From Chersky-840 sp963838775 (lineage in GTDB: Bacteria > Actinomycetota > Acidimicrobiia > Acidimicrobiales > UBA8190), in contig CAWISP010000040.1 in NCBI GenBank assembly GCA_963838775.1, forward strand, positions 1-64,000: 64,000 bases of DNA, read 5' to 3'. The notes below the pieces were generated by a model. The model had not been told where the DNA came from and searched no databases. It worked only from the letters and a program-made list of their open reading frames with translations. Positions 50,957 through 61,266 of the stretch are shown here, one piece after another. The stretch's first letter is position 1. Each line of letters begins with the position of its first letter. The translations under genes and the position numbers were made by a program.

Positions 50957-53728
50957 TCACTCGTCGAGTGCAGGCACTGCATTCCGCAACTCGCGACGGG
51001 ACGCGACACCGAGCTTTCGGTAGACCTTGCGTAGGTGATAGTCGACAGTATTCGCGCTGATGTACATCTGGGTGGCGATCTCGGCGTTGGTCGCTCCGCT
51101 GGCAGCGAGGCGCGCCGCCTGGGCTTCCTGCGGCGTCAAATTGCTTCGGGCGCCGACTGCGCGGTGGGGCACTCGTTCTCCCGTCGCTTCGAGTTCAGCT
51201 CGGGCACGAGCCGCGAAGCCCTCTGCGCCGAAATCGCTGAACCGGTTGTGAGCGGCACGGAGTTGAGTTCGTGCGTCGACGCGACGATTTTGCCGGCGCA
51301 GCCATTCACCGTATGCGAGCTTTGCTTGCAAGGTCTCGGTAACGACCGAGGTCGATTCAAGGAGTCCAATGGCCTGGAGATGGAGCGCTTCGGCCTCACT
51401 GTCGTCCGCGAGCAGGGCGCGACCGCGAGCCAGTTGGCCGCGTGCCCAGTTCGTGCCTGACGCGGCTGCTCGGGCGCCCAACCGCGATAAGTAATCAGTC
51501 GCTCGATCGACTTTGCCACTGCGACTCGCGGCGTCGATCGCAATTGGCAGTGCAAGGCAGGTCCAGCCCGGCACATTGTCGTCGAGCATCGCTTCGATGG
51601 CTCGTAGTGCGTCGGCGTAGCGGCCAGCACCCAGTTCCATCGTGGCGACGGCGAGATCCGCGCTGTTCATAGCGGCTGCCGATCCGATCGCAGCCGCCGC
51701 TTCACGCAATGGTACCGCCGCCGCTCGAGTGGCTTCTTCTTGGCCGCGCCACGCGAAGAGCTCACACTTGAGCATCTCGTAGAACTCGGGCGGACCGCCG
51801 ACGACTCGCGTAATCTCAACGACCTCGTCGTAGGTCATTTCTGCAGCCATGAACCGGCCGGCTCGTATTTCCGCCTTGGCCCGAGCGAGCAGCACCACCT
51901 GTAACACGATCAGCGCTCCGTCTGCGCGCGCTTGCCGCTCGGCGAGCTCGACCCACATGTTGTACGTGAGGTCATCGGCGAGCTCATTGGTGAGCGGAAG
52001 CACGAGAAGATACCAGCGCAACATCTCGTCGCGCGTGACGTCACCGGCGCGCAGAGCGGCCGTAACTTTGTGAAGAGTCGGCATTGCGTTTGAGAAGTCA
52101 GAGAGGAAAAGGTGGGCAGTCCCCTCCAGCAACATGTCCGCAAGGGTCGTGGCCGGGCTGATACGTTCGCTCATGGCAAGGGCCGCACGCGCAATATCTT
52201 CAGGAGTCGTACCCAGGGTGAACTGCTGTGCGACTGTGCACGCCGTGAGGGCCTCCAGAAAGGCGTCTCGAGCGAGTGCTGGGTCGAACGGAGCAAGTGC
52301 CTCGGCTGCGGCGACCAGGCGCGCCGGAGCAGAAGGAGGATCAGCGAGAGGAGTTCGCAACGTGCCGTCGAGTAGCATCGCTTCTGCGCGCAGGAGCGGG
52401 TCTTGCAGGTCCGGGAAGGCTTGTCCGAGTAGCGCGTCGGCGCGTTGTGGCATGCCCGCGTTGAGCGCCGCCGTCGCGGCGCATAACAGACGTCTCGCGC
52501 GGTCGACCGATGCTGGCGAGAGGTGTGCGGCTTCCAGGAGGAACGATGCCTCGGCCGCGTAACCACCACGACGAGCCGCGCGGCGTCCTGCTTGCTCCAG
52601 TTCGAGCGCGAGATCGGCGTCCGGTTCGCGAGCGGCAGCCGCCAGGTGGCGAATGCGCCGATCGGGATCAGTCCGATCGAGCATGGACGCCAGCGTCAGG
52701 TGCACTTGGTCCCGCAGCGCCCGCGGCGCTCCCCCGTACACCGCCGCTCGAATCAGAGGATGACGAAAGACGACCCGCGGCCGCAGTTCAACGAGACCGC
52801 TCGCGATTGCCGCGTCCTCGGCGTGTGCGTCCGATCCGAGCTCGAAGGCGGCACGGCGAACGAGCGAAGGATCACCCGATGATTCTGCTGCAGCAACCAA
52901 GAGAAACAGCTGAGTGTTCGCATCGAGTTCTCTGACCTGTTCCAAGAAGTGGTCCTCGAGCCGGCGGCCGATCGGGAGGATGTCGCCAATCGGCTGCCCG
53001 CCACGCAACTGCTGTCGCGTCAATCCCGATGTGAGCTCGATCAGCGCGAGGGGGCAAGCCCCAGTCGATGTGACGATGCGACGGGCAGTCTCTGATTCCA
53101 CGGGCAGATCGACACTCGAGGATAAGAGTGCGAGTGCGGCGTCGTCGGGGAGACCACCCACTGAGAGCGTGGGGAGCCCGTCAAGCGCTCCAGCCACCGA
53201 CGAGAGATCGCGGATACCGAACAGCAGTGCGATTCCGTCCGCCTCGAGGCGACGCGCAACGAAACTCAAGGCCTCGAGCGACTCCCGGTCTATCCACTGA
53301 GCATCGTCAACAACGCAGAGCAGGCTGCGTTCGGTGGCGACATCGGCAAGCAAGCTCAGGGATGCGAGGCCGACAAGGAACCGATCGGCCGGATCGCCCA
53401 TTTTGAGTCCGAACGCGGACTCGAGCGCGGCACGCTGGGGCGTGGGAAGTTGGTCTCGTTGCGTGAGGAATGGACGCAAGAGGCGATGCAGTGCGGCGTA
53501 ACCCAGGTCGGTTTCTGCTTCGACACCCGAGATGACGAGATGCCGGAATTGGTGGGCGCTCTGGATCGCGTACTCGAGCAGGCGGGTCTTACCCATTCCG
53601 GCGTCTCCTACGAGCACGCACGTACCACTCAAGCCCGACGCGGTCGCTTCCACCAGCCGATCAAGTACAGCCCGCTCTTGGACTCGGTCGACGAACTCCG
53701 TCACCGGGATCCTGCTGACATTGGACAC
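50957..53728 (-). CDS. LuxR-family regulator with AAA ATPase (LAL type)
   Basis: 923 residues from GTG 53728. N-terminal ATPase with Walker A VLVGDAGMGKTRLLEY and Walker B LLCVVDDAQWIDRESL, a long helical TPR-like middle, and a C-terminal LuxR helix-turn-helix (LTPQEAQAARLAASGATNAEIA, SANTVDYHLRKVYRKLGVASRRELR). Such regulators activate catabolic or secondary-metabolite genes on binding a small ligand. The neighbouring hydrolase is a possible target. Confidence 0.93.
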   Translation of the reverse strand: MSNVSRIPVTEFVDRVQERAVLDRLVEATASGLSGTCVLVGDAGMGKTRLLEYAIQSAHQFRHLVISGVEAETDLGYAALHRLLRPFLTQRDQLPTPQRAALESAFGLKMGDPADRFLVGLASLSLLADVATERSLLCVVDDAQWIDRESLEALSFVARRLEADGIALLFGIRDLSSVAGALDGLPTLSVGGLPDDAALALLSSSVDLPVESETARRIVTSTGACPLALIELTSGLTRQQLRGGQPIGDILPIGRRLEDHFLEQVRELDANTQLFLLVAAAESSGDPSLVRRAAFELGSDAHAEDAAIASGLVELRPRVVFRHPLIRAAVYGGAPRALRDQVHLTLASMLDRTDPDRRIRHLAAAAREPDADLALELEQAGRRAARRGGYAAEASFLLEAAHLSPASVDRARRLLCAATAALNAGMPQRADALLGQAFPDLQDPLLRAEAMLLDGTLRTPLADPPSAPARLVAAAEALAPFDPALARDAFLEALTACTVAQQFTLGTTPEDIARAALAMSERISPATTLADMLLEGTAHLFLSDFSNAMPTLHKVTAALRAGDVTRDEMLRWYLLVLPLTNELADDLTYNMWVELAERQARADGALIVLQVVLLARAKAEIRAGRFMAAEMTYDEVVEITRVVGGPPEFYEMLKCELFAWRGQEEATRAAAVPLREAAAAIGSAAAMNSADLAVATMELGAGRYADALRAIEAMLDDNVPGWTCLALPIAIDAASRSGKVDRATDYLSRLGARAAASGTNWARGQLARGRALLADDSEAEALHLQAIGLLESTSVVTETLQAKLAYGEWLRRQNRRVDARTQLRAAHNRFSDFGAEGFAARARAELEATGERVPHRAVGARSNLTPQEAQAARLAASGATNAEIATQMYISANTVDYHLRKVYRKLGVASRRELRNAVPALDE

Positions 53729-54227
53729 CCCGTCAACCCTCCAACGTCCTGGTTTATGGGCGACTGTATCTGAGCTTCTGACGCCAGTCCCTGTAACCGC
53801 GAGGGCATGCCGCCATGGTCCTCATTCGCGTTCAGATTAGGGTGAACCCGCTGTCAGGCTGGCCCGGTCAAGAACGCCCGGCATCGCCCTATGTGTTGCT
53901 GGAGCAAGACCGCTCGGTATTGCCGGTTCCTTCGCGGGGTGTCTTGGCGGCGGTGTGCCCGAAAGCGCCCGGTAATCGCCGTCCGCAGCCGCCGGTCACG
54001 GCCAGCGGAAAAAGGTGGAGCCGCGAGTGGAGCCAACTTGCCCGGTCATCTATGGACGACCAACGACGCCTTCGCACGTGAAGCGGGTAAACATACGACA
54101 TGAACCGTCAGTGGACAGTGGGCCGCCGACCACGGATCAGAAGGTTGGGACTCAAGTCCATCCAAGCGCGCTAAGAGAGTCCCGAGATCTGGGGGTGCTC
54201 CCGGCGAGCCCACTGTCCCGTTGTGCG
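53729..54227. other. intergenic region holding degenerate attachment repeat
   Basis: About 500 bp with no credible gene. It contains the degenerate tRNA-Arg repeat at 54131-54171. The remainder shows no recognisable element. Confidence 0.5.
54131..54171 (+). repeat. attachment repeat, degenerate copy 3
   Basis: CACGGATCAGAAGGTTGGG and TCCAAGCGCG(CT) match the tRNA-Arg 3' half, with a one-base deletion and several substitutions in the T-loop region. It marks the right edge of island B. Confidence 0.75.
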
Positions 54228-54770
54228 TTATCGCCCCGCGGTTCGCGTGTGATCGACCACCGTCGTCAGTTGCTCGCCCCACCGGCGGGCCCGCTCGATC
54301 TCGCCGGACAGGAGGTGGCTCTTGTTGTCCACCAGGAAGCTCTCGGGAGGGACCACCACCGAAAGACCATGGCGCGAGAGTTGTCGCGCCACCGCTCTGG
54401 ATGCCCGGCCCGTGAAAAGGACCCGGGAGTTGATCCGGGTGTCGAAGGCCGCCGCCTTGGCATGGCTGGCACCGATGGTCTTGAGCCACTCGCGCACCCC
54501 GGGACCGGTATCGGCACCGGGCTCGAGCACCAGGTCACTGTCCGGCTTGGCCACGCGCAGTGAAGCACCCCGGCGGGTCGACGGCCACGACATGCCCCAG
54601 GCGTGCGTCGGCCCACCTACCACGACCAGGTCGAAGTTATCGACGACAGCGGGAGCCCCATCCACCCCCACGACGAGGGTGTCAACTCCTGCGCCCAGCC
54701 CTTTCTCGATCGCCTCGGCGACCTGGCGCGTGCCGCCGAACATCGACTCGTAGACGATAAGCGCTCGCAT
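54228..54770 (-). CDS. flavodoxin family protein
   Basis: 180 residues. FMN phosphate loop VYESMFGGTRQVAEAIEKGL, then LVVVGGPTHAWGMSWPSTR and a C-terminal helix. It likely carries electrons or senses redox state. An Arg/Ser-rich stretch in the middle (PSTRRGASLRVAKP) is typical of a subgroup found with universal stress proteins. First gene after island B. Confidence 0.85.
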   Translation of the reverse strand: MRALIVYESMFGGTRQVAEAIEKGLGAGVDTLVVGVDGAPAVVDNFDLVVVGGPTHAWGMSWPSTRRGASLRVAKPDSDLVLEPGADTGPGVREWLKTIGASHAKAAAFDTRINSRVLFTGRASRAVARQLSRHGLSVVVPPESFLVDNKSHLLSGEIERARRWGEQLTTVVDHTRTAGR

Positions 54771-54850
54771 GTGCCCACCTCCGATGCTTCTCTCTGATCC
54801 CAGATTCTCATGACGACCCCGAGGGAAACAGGGTCGAACGTCCTCTCGAC

Positions 54851-55294
54851 CTAACCCTGGCGCACGACCAGGACGGGGCAGTGGGCGTTGCTGACACAGT
54901 GCTCGCTGACCGACCCGAGCAGCATGCCGGTGAACTCTCCGTGACCCCGACTCCCAACGACCACCAGGTCCGCCCCGCGGGACGCGTCGATGAGAGCGGG
55001 GGCGGGATGACTGTGCACGACGACCGATCGAATGACGATCCCGGGATGGGATTCGCGTACTTCCCGAACGGAGTTCTCGAGGACCGTTCGGGCGTCGACC
55101 TCGGGGTCATAGCCGTCGGGGACCACCATCGCCACGCCATAGGTGTTCGGCCACTCCCATGTGGTGAGCGCCTCGACCAGGGCCCCTGTGAGCTCCGCCT
55201 GGCGCACGGCCCAATCCAAGGCGGCGATAGAACCCGCCGAGCCGTCGATCCCTACGACGATCCGGTGGGTGGGTGTTGCCTGTGTGGTTGTCAC
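54851..55294 (-). CDS. universal stress protein
   Basis: 147 residues from GTG 55294, overlapping the MFS stop (GTGA). IVVGIDGSAGSIAALDWAVRQA, then the ATP-binding GSRGHGEFTGMLLGSVSEHCVSNAHCPVLVV (G-x2-G-x9-G-S). USPs bind ATP and help survival under stress or hypoxia. Coupled to the exporter gene. Confidence 0.92.
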   Translation of the reverse strand: MTTTQATPTHRIVVGIDGSAGSIAALDWAVRQAELTGALVEALTTWEWPNTYGVAMVVPDGYDPEVDARTVLENSVREVRESHPGIVIRSVVVHSHPAPALIDASRGADLVVVGSRGHGEFTGMLLGSVSEHCVSNAHCPVLVVRQG

Positions 55295-56937
55295 CCTGTC
55301 TCCTTTCCCTGTTGGATCGGCAACGCGTGCCCGGCAGCAGATCCGGCGGCCGGCGGGTTTCCCCGCATCGTGACCGAGGCGATGACGGCACAGCACAGCA
55401 ACAGTCCACCTGCAACAGCCAGCGACCAATCGACGCCCGTCGAGAACGCGCCCCAGGTAGCGTGCTCCACCTCGAGGACGATCTTGGCGATGCCCGGGTC
55501 CTGCTTGGCAGCCGCGCTCGACTGGCTGTTGAAGGTCCCCGTGGTCACGGCCGCTACCACTTGGCTCTGGAACTGTTTCGGGATGCCCAGTGCCGTGAGG
55601 CGTCGCACCAGCGAAGAAATCAGCACGCCGTTCACCAATGAGCCGAGGACGGCCACTCCGGCGACCGCTCCCAGTTCTCGGCTCGTGTTGGTCATCGAGG
55701 CGGCCATCCCGGAGTGCTCTGCGGGGATCGATGAGAGCGCCGAGCTCGTAACGGGCACGACGACGATGCCGATGCCGATGCCGGCCAGGGGCAACGACCA
55801 ACCGAGTGTGGAAAGGCCCGAGGTGGGGGTCAGGACCAGGTCGGTGAGCAGGATTCCGGCTCCGGCGAGCACGCACCCGACAGTCATAGGGATCCGGGGC
55901 CCGGACCGGGCCACCCAGCGTCCCGAGACCAAGGACGAGAGGATCATCCCGGTGGCCATCGGCAGGAAGTCGAGCGCCAGGCCGAATCCGTTCGTGGAAC
56001 CGACGACCTGGAGGTACAGCGCCACGAAGAAGAAGATCGAAAAGGTCCCGAAGTAGGTGCAGAATGCCACCAGGTTCGAACCGGCGAACATCCGCAGGGC
56101 GAAGTAGCGAAGGTTCAGGACCGGGTTCTCGGCCCGCAGCTCCACCCAGACGAAGCCGGCGCCGAGGACAGCGGCGGCGCCGAAGAGCATGTCGATCCAC
56201 CATGTCAGGTAGCCCGAGGACTCTCCCGCGATCGTGGCGTAGGTGACGGCACACAACGAGCCGGCTCCGAGGACGAATCCGGGGACGTCGACGCGGACGC
56301 CCGGCAAGCGATCGGCGGTCTCGGGGAGCACGGCGGCCGCCCCGGCGAGTGCCACCAGGCCGAAGAAGAGATTGAACCAGAACACGGCACGCCACGTGTA
56401 CAGGCCGACGAGGATTCCCCCGATGACGGGCCCCATCGCCAACGCCAGGCCCGAGACCGCGGCCCAGGCCCCCAGCGCCCGGGCACGGACCTTGGGAGCC
56501 GGGTAGATCTGGCGGATCATGGACAACGTCCCCGGCTCGGAGGCGGCGGCACCGAGCCCCATCACCACCCGCCCGGCAACGAGCATGTCGGAGTTCACCG
56601 CCAAGGCGCTGACGAGAGAGCCCAGACAGAACACGACCACGCCGCCGAGCATCACCTTCTTGCGCCCGAAGAGGTCGCCGAGTGTGCCCGCCGTGAGCAT
56701 GAAGGCGGCAAACACCAGTGCATAGGCGTCGACGACCCATTGGAGCTGGCTCACTCCGGCATGGAGATTGGTCTGCACCGCCGCCAACGTGACGCTGACG
56801 ATGGTGTTGTCGAGAAAGGTCAGGAACAAGACCACCAACAGCGTGGCCAGACCTAAGTGCGACCGGACCCCCCCGGATCGCGACGTACCGGTTCGTGGGG
56901 CCCCTTCGACTCCGAGCCCGCCTGCGATCGCAGCCAT
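55291..56937 (-). CDS. DHA2-family MFS drug exporter
   Basis: 548 residues with about 14 membrane helices. LVVLFLTFLDNTIVSVTL (motif D1), AGTLGDLFGRKKVMLGG (motif A), and GPVIGGILVGLYTWRAVFWFN (motif C) are classic. Likely a proton-driven multidrug or metabolite exporter. Coupled with a USP gene; no regulator is adjacent. Confidence 0.92.
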   Translation of the reverse strand: MAAIAGGLGVEGAPRTGTSRSGGVRSHLGLATLLVVLFLTFLDNTIVSVTLAAVQTNLHAGVSQLQWVVDAYALVFAAFMLTAGTLGDLFGRKKVMLGGVVVFCLGSLVSALAVNSDMLVAGRVVMGLGAAASEPGTLSMIRQIYPAPKVRARALGAWAAVSGLALAMGPVIGGILVGLYTWRAVFWFNLFFGLVALAGAAAVLPETADRLPGVRVDVPGFVLGAGSLCAVTYATIAGESSGYLTWWIDMLFGAAAVLGAGFVWVELRAENPVLNLRYFALRMFAGSNLVAFCTYFGTFSIFFFVALYLQVVGSTNGFGLALDFLPMATGMILSSLVSGRWVARSGPRIPMTVGCVLAGAGILLTDLVLTPTSGLSTLGWSLPLAGIGIGIVVVPVTSSALSSIPAEHSGMAASMTNTSRELGAVAGVAVLGSLVNGVLISSLVRRLTALGIPKQFQSQVVAAVTTGTFNSQSSAAAKQDPGIAKIVLEVEHATWGAFSTGVDWSLAVAGGLLLCCAVIASVTMRGNPPAAGSAAGHALPIQQGKETG

Positions 56938-57120
56938 CTCTACCCCCTCGTGCGCCGATCAGCGACTGATGGCGCACCTCCGAGATCCGCGGAGCTCGGA
57001 TCGGTCGATATCACCGTGCGTCTCGGACGGCGCGATGTCGGCGCCCGCCTCCCGGACGCGGGCGTGTCCGGCCCCAGTTGTCGGGGCCGGACACTGTTGC
57101 CCGCGTGCTGCACCCTTGTG

Positions 57121-57738
57121 TCACACCGTCTCGAGCACCTTCTCAGGCTGTTGCACCTTGGGGAACTCCTGGTCCCTGGGAACCCGACGCAGGTGGATCA
57201 CGCCGAGCAGGCTGAGCAGGAGCATGATGCCCGCCAGCACGAAGGAGACGATCGAGGCCACCAGCGCGATCTGACCGAAGGTCCCGAAGGCGTAGGCCTC
57301 GAGCAAGAGCCCACGGAGGGTCGTGCCCTGGAACACCGTCTGGACCTTGCCCTCGGCCACGGTGTAGGCCTCAGAGCCCTTGGGCAGCGCCATGGCCTTG
57401 GCCGACAACTGGGCGTAGGTCAGGCCGCCGCCGATCTCCTGGAGGTGCACGGCGATGAAGTCATTGGCGTACACCTCAGCTTGCTGGCCCGTGACCAGTG
57501 GCTGTCCCGCGTACTTGCTTACGGTCCCGATCATCGAAGGCGTGATCTCGGTGCCAGCCTTGGCGTGCGCGAAAGCCGCTGCGGCTGGGAACGTGATCTG
57601 CTGTTCGGCGAGCTGGTTGTGGACGTTGCTGTTGGCGAAGTTGTAGCCCCAGAGCCCGAGAATCCCGGCGACGAGCAGGACGACGACAAGGACCGCCCCG
57701 CCAGCACTCAGGATCATGTCGAAGGTCTTGCGTCGCAT
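57121..57738 (-). CDS. 2TM membrane protein of unknown function
   Basis: 205 residues from ATG 57738. Helices at residues ~10-30 (AVLVVVLLVAGILGLWGY) and ~150-175 (IALVASIVSFVLAGIMLLLSLLG) with an extracytoplasmic loop between (TPSMIGTVSKYAGQPL, LTYAQLSAKAMALPKG). The layout fits a small envelope protein seen in actinobacteria; no function known. Confidence 0.75.
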   Translation of the reverse strand: MRRKTFDMILSAGGAVLVVVLLVAGILGLWGYNFANSNVHNQLAEQQITFPAAAAFAHAKAGTEITPSMIGTVSKYAGQPLVTGQQAEVYANDFIAVHLQEIGGGLTYAQLSAKAMALPKGSEAYTVAEGKVQTVFQGTTLRGLLLEAYAFGTFGQIALVASIVSFVLAGIMLLLSLLGVIHLRRVPRDQEFPKVQQPEKVLETV

Positions 57739-57981
57739 GTCCGTCTCCTCTTTTATCTGCCATGGCTCGGCGTCTTTGCCGGGCCCTGCTCTCACGATGC
57801 CTGACGGCCACGATCGCGGGCAGGGTCGAAGGTCCCTGGTGAGGCGGGCTGATCGACCCAGAAAACCCGAGCACCGAGGTCCTGCCTCTCCACCGCCGGG
57901 GCGGATGAGGCGCTCGATCGCCACCTGCCCGACCGGTGCCGAGAATCCCGTCGTCGCCGGGAGAAGGATGCCGCCCGGTTG

Positions 57982-60697
57982 CTAGCGGAGGTGGCGGACG
58001 TCGTCGGCTCGTGCCACGGCGTCCACCGAGATACGCATCCGGGCGTCCACCACGAGGGCGCCGCTCGACGTGGCGATCACCGGGTTGCAGTCCACCTCGG
58101 CGATCTCGGGGAGATCCTCGGCAAGCTGTCCGAGGCGCAAGACCACCTCCGCCAGCGCATCGATGTCAACGGGTGTGCTGCCCCGATAGCCCCGGAGCAG
58201 GGGCGTGGCGCGCAGGCCGAGCACCATGTCACGGGCGTCGAGGTCGGTGAGCGGTGCCAGGCGTGTCACCACGTCCCCCAGGAGCTCGACGGCGGTACCC
58301 CCCAGCCCGAAGACCACTTGGGGCCCGAATTCCGCGTTTTGGACGAAACCGACGATGGTCTCGACCCCGCCGTGCACCATGGGCTGGATGACCGCTCCTT
58401 CCATGGCACCGCCGAGGGCGGCCTCCATCGCCGAGAACGCCGTCTTTACCGCATCGGGACCGTCCACGCCGAGTCGCACGCCGCCGAGGTCGCTCTTGTG
58501 GACGATCTCGGGGCCCCAGGCCTTGAGGGCGACGGGACACCCGAGTCGTCGCGCCTCGGTCTCCGCCGCCTCGGCGTCAGGGACAAAGGTGGTGGATACG
58601 ACGCCGATCCCGTAGGCGGCGAGGACGGCGTGTGCGTCGGCACCGGTGAGCCAACCCGAACCACTCAGACAACCGGCGGCGACCATGCGCCTGGCGTCGT
58701 TCGGGCTCGTGTTGTCGAGGACAGGGACGACGCCGAGGGGCCGTGCTCGCCATTCACCGTACGTGGCGGCATGGGCGAGCGCCCGGGCCGCGTTCTCGGG
58801 GTACGCGAAGCACGGTATAGGCCGAGATGCTCCGTGCAAGATCGGGCGGATCGCGCTCGACGCCCAGAAAACTTGCCACCACCGGCTTGTTCCGACCTTC
58901 GACGGTGGCCGCGTCGACCGCCCCCACCACGGCGTGGGCGACATCGTCGGCCCGGGTCACGAGGGGCGGCGTGAAGATCACGATGACGACATCGATCTCG
59001 TCGCTGCCGAGCAGGGCGCCGAGCGCCTTCGCATACCCGTCGGCGGTCGCCGATGCCGCCAGGTCGATCGGATTGCGCACGCTGGCCCCGGGGGGCAGAA
59101 GGCCGGCGAGGACCCCCTGGAGCTCGGCGGAGAGCTCGGGCACCTCCAAACCGTGACTGATGCAGGCGTCAGCGGCGAGGACCCCGGGGCCGCCCGCATT
59201 GCCCACGATCGTCACCCGTCGCCCGGCGGGCACGGGTTGGTGGGCCAGGATCTCTCCCACGTCGAAGAGCTCCTCGATGGTCTCGACCCGCACCACGCCC
59301 GTCTGGCGGAACAGTGCGTCGACCGCTTGGTCCGATGAGGCCAACGCGGCAGTATGCGACGAGGCGGCTCGCGTCCCCGCTTGGGTGCGCCCGCTCTTGA
59401 GTGCGACGATCGGCTTGGTTCGACCCACGTGCCGGGCGATCCGGCTGAACTTGCGCGGGTTCCCGAACGACTCCAGGTAGAGCAGGATTACGTTGGTGGC
59501 GTCGTCCTGTTCCCACCATTGCAACAGGTCGTTGCCGCTGACGTCCGCCTTGTTGCCCATGGACACGAAGCTGGACAGGCCCAGGTCCCGGGCGACCGCC
59601 TCACCCAGGATGGCGATACCGAGCCCTCCGGACTGCGACGCGAACCCGGCATCACCGAACAGCGGTGTTTCGGGCGCGAAGGTGGCGTTCATCGACACGC
59701 TCGGGCTGGTGTTGATGATCCCGAAGCAGTTGGGGCCCACCATGCGCATGCCGTGGCTGTGGGCCAGTGCGGCCAGCGCATGCTGGGAATCGGCTCCCTG
59801 CGCACCCCGTTCTGCGAAGCCGGCTGTGATGACGACCAACGACGACACACCCTTCGCCCCGCATTCCGCGATGGCCTGGGCAACGGCGGGTTCCGGCACG
59901 GCGATCACCGCCAGGTCGACGTCGTCGGGGATGGCCCCCACAGTTGGCCAGCACGGAACACTGGCAACATAGGACGCGGTGGGATTTACCGGGTAGACCG
60001 GGCCTTCGAACCCCCCGGCCAGCAGGTTGCGCAGCAGTTCGTGGCCGATCGTTCCGCGCCGACGCCCTGCGCCTATCACCGCAATCGCGTGGGGCTCGAG
60101 GAGCCGGCCGATGGACCGGATGACCGCCGTGCGATCCCGAGCGTCGGCGGCGGCACGGGCCTCGGGAGTGGCCTCGATATCGAGCACCACCCTCATCACT
60201 TCGGCATTGCGTTGGTACTGGCGGACGAATCCCGCTTCGGCGAAGACACTGAGCATCTTGTGATTCTCCGACAGGGTGTCCGCCGTGAACTGCCGTATGC
60301 CATGGCACCGGGCTTCGCTGGCCAGATGCTCGAGCAGGATCGTGCCGATGCCGTGACCCTGGTAGCTGTCATCGACCAGAAACGCCACCTCGGCGTCGTC
60401 CCGCCCCGGCTCGCGGTAGTACTGGGCGACGGCGACGATCCTGTCGTGGACCTCGGCGATAAGGACGACGACGTCGACACCGTCGGGGTGCGTGAGCTCC
60501 TCGATCTCCTTCGGAGACATCTGGGGATGAGGGCCGAAGTACCGCATCACGATGGTCTCGTGGCTGAGTCCCCCATAGAAGGCACCGACCGCAGGTGCGT
60601 CTTCGGGTGCGATGACGCGGACGTGGGCGGTCGTGCCGTCGGTCAACAACACATCGACACCCCGTGGCGAAATCTCGACGTCCATCACGTCCAGCAT
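57982..60697 (-). pseudogene. GNAT / ADP-forming acyl-CoA synthetase fusion, single-base frameshift
   Basis: From ATG 60697: an N-terminal GNAT domain (RVIAPEDAPAVGAFYGGLS, GHGIGTILLEHLASEA) and a CoA-binding Rossmann fold (IAVIGAGRRRGTIGHELLRN, GPNCFGIINT). The ligase domain (SQSGGLGIAILGE, ALKSGRTQAGTRAASSHTAAL, VGNAGGPGVLAADAC) runs to DPPDLARSI. The frame breaks near 58830, and the ATP-grasp part (PIPCFAYPENAARA, CPVALKAWGPEIVHKSDLGG, EVDCNPVI) follows in another frame. Corrected length is ~904 residues, normal for Pat-like proteins that ligate acyl-CoA and acetylate lysines. Sequencing error is as likely as decay. Confidence 0.88.
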
Positions 60698-60816
60698 CGC
60701 CGTGGGAACGGGTCTCCACAAGTGGCGACTGCCCCGAGAGGTCGAATTGCCCGTCCTGACACGGAAAAGGCCGTTGGGCCCTGGACTGACCCGAGATGTA
60801 GCGCGCAAGGTGCGAT

Positions 60817-61266
60817 ATGGCACCGTTGGCATCCGACGAATTGAACTTCTCTCTGGTCGAGCTCGACCGGGCGGAGTGTCTGGAGTTCTTGCGTAGCGCC
60901 GGGATAGGGCGGGTCGTCCTGAGCGTCAAGTGCATCCCGGTCGCCCTCCCCGTCAACGTCTGCATGCTCGACGGCGATGTCGTCTTTGCCACCGACAAGG
61001 GCTCCAAGTTCGATGCCGCATCTCTGGGAACGGTCGTGAGCGTTGAGGTCGACGACTTCGACCGCGTCTACCACACGGGCTGGAGCGTCCTCGTCACCGG
61101 GATCGCCGAACTGCTCACTGATCCGGGCGACATCGATCGGGCACGCCACATGCCGATACAGCCGTGGGCCCCCGGGGCCCACCCCTTCTTCGTGCGCGTC
61201 CCCTCGACTGTCGTCTCGGGACGCCGTATCGCATGGGGAACCCCCCCTCGAGCGCACACGCCATGA
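60817..61266 (+). CDS. pyridoxamine 5'-phosphate oxidase-like protein
   Basis: 149 residues. FLRSAGIGRVVLSVKCIPVALPVNVCMLDGDVVFATDKGSKFDAA and VSVEVDDFDRVYHTGWSVLVTGIAELL fit the split-barrel, flavin-binding PNPOx-like family (FMN or F420). Divergent from the GNAT/ligase gene. Coupled by ATGA overlap to the CBS gene. Such proteins occur in actinobacterial hypoxia clusters. Confidence 0.82.
   Translation: MAPLASDELNFSLVELDRAECLEFLRSAGIGRVVLSVKCIPVALPVNVCMLDGDVVFATDKGSKFDAASLGTVVSVEVDDFDRVYHTGWSVLVTGIAELLTDPGDIDRARHMPIQPWAPGAHPFFVRVPSTVVSGRRIAWGTPPRAHTP

Larger units (their letters stand above)
43190..54171. mobile_element. tRNA-Arg island B (nested IS, methyltransferase, LAL regulator)
   Basis: An 11-kb block between the exact repeat at 43,190 and the degenerate copy at 54,131. 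It has mixed composition, a nested IS pair, several gene fragments and no integrase. The degenerate right repeat suggests an older integration than island A. Confidence 0.55.
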
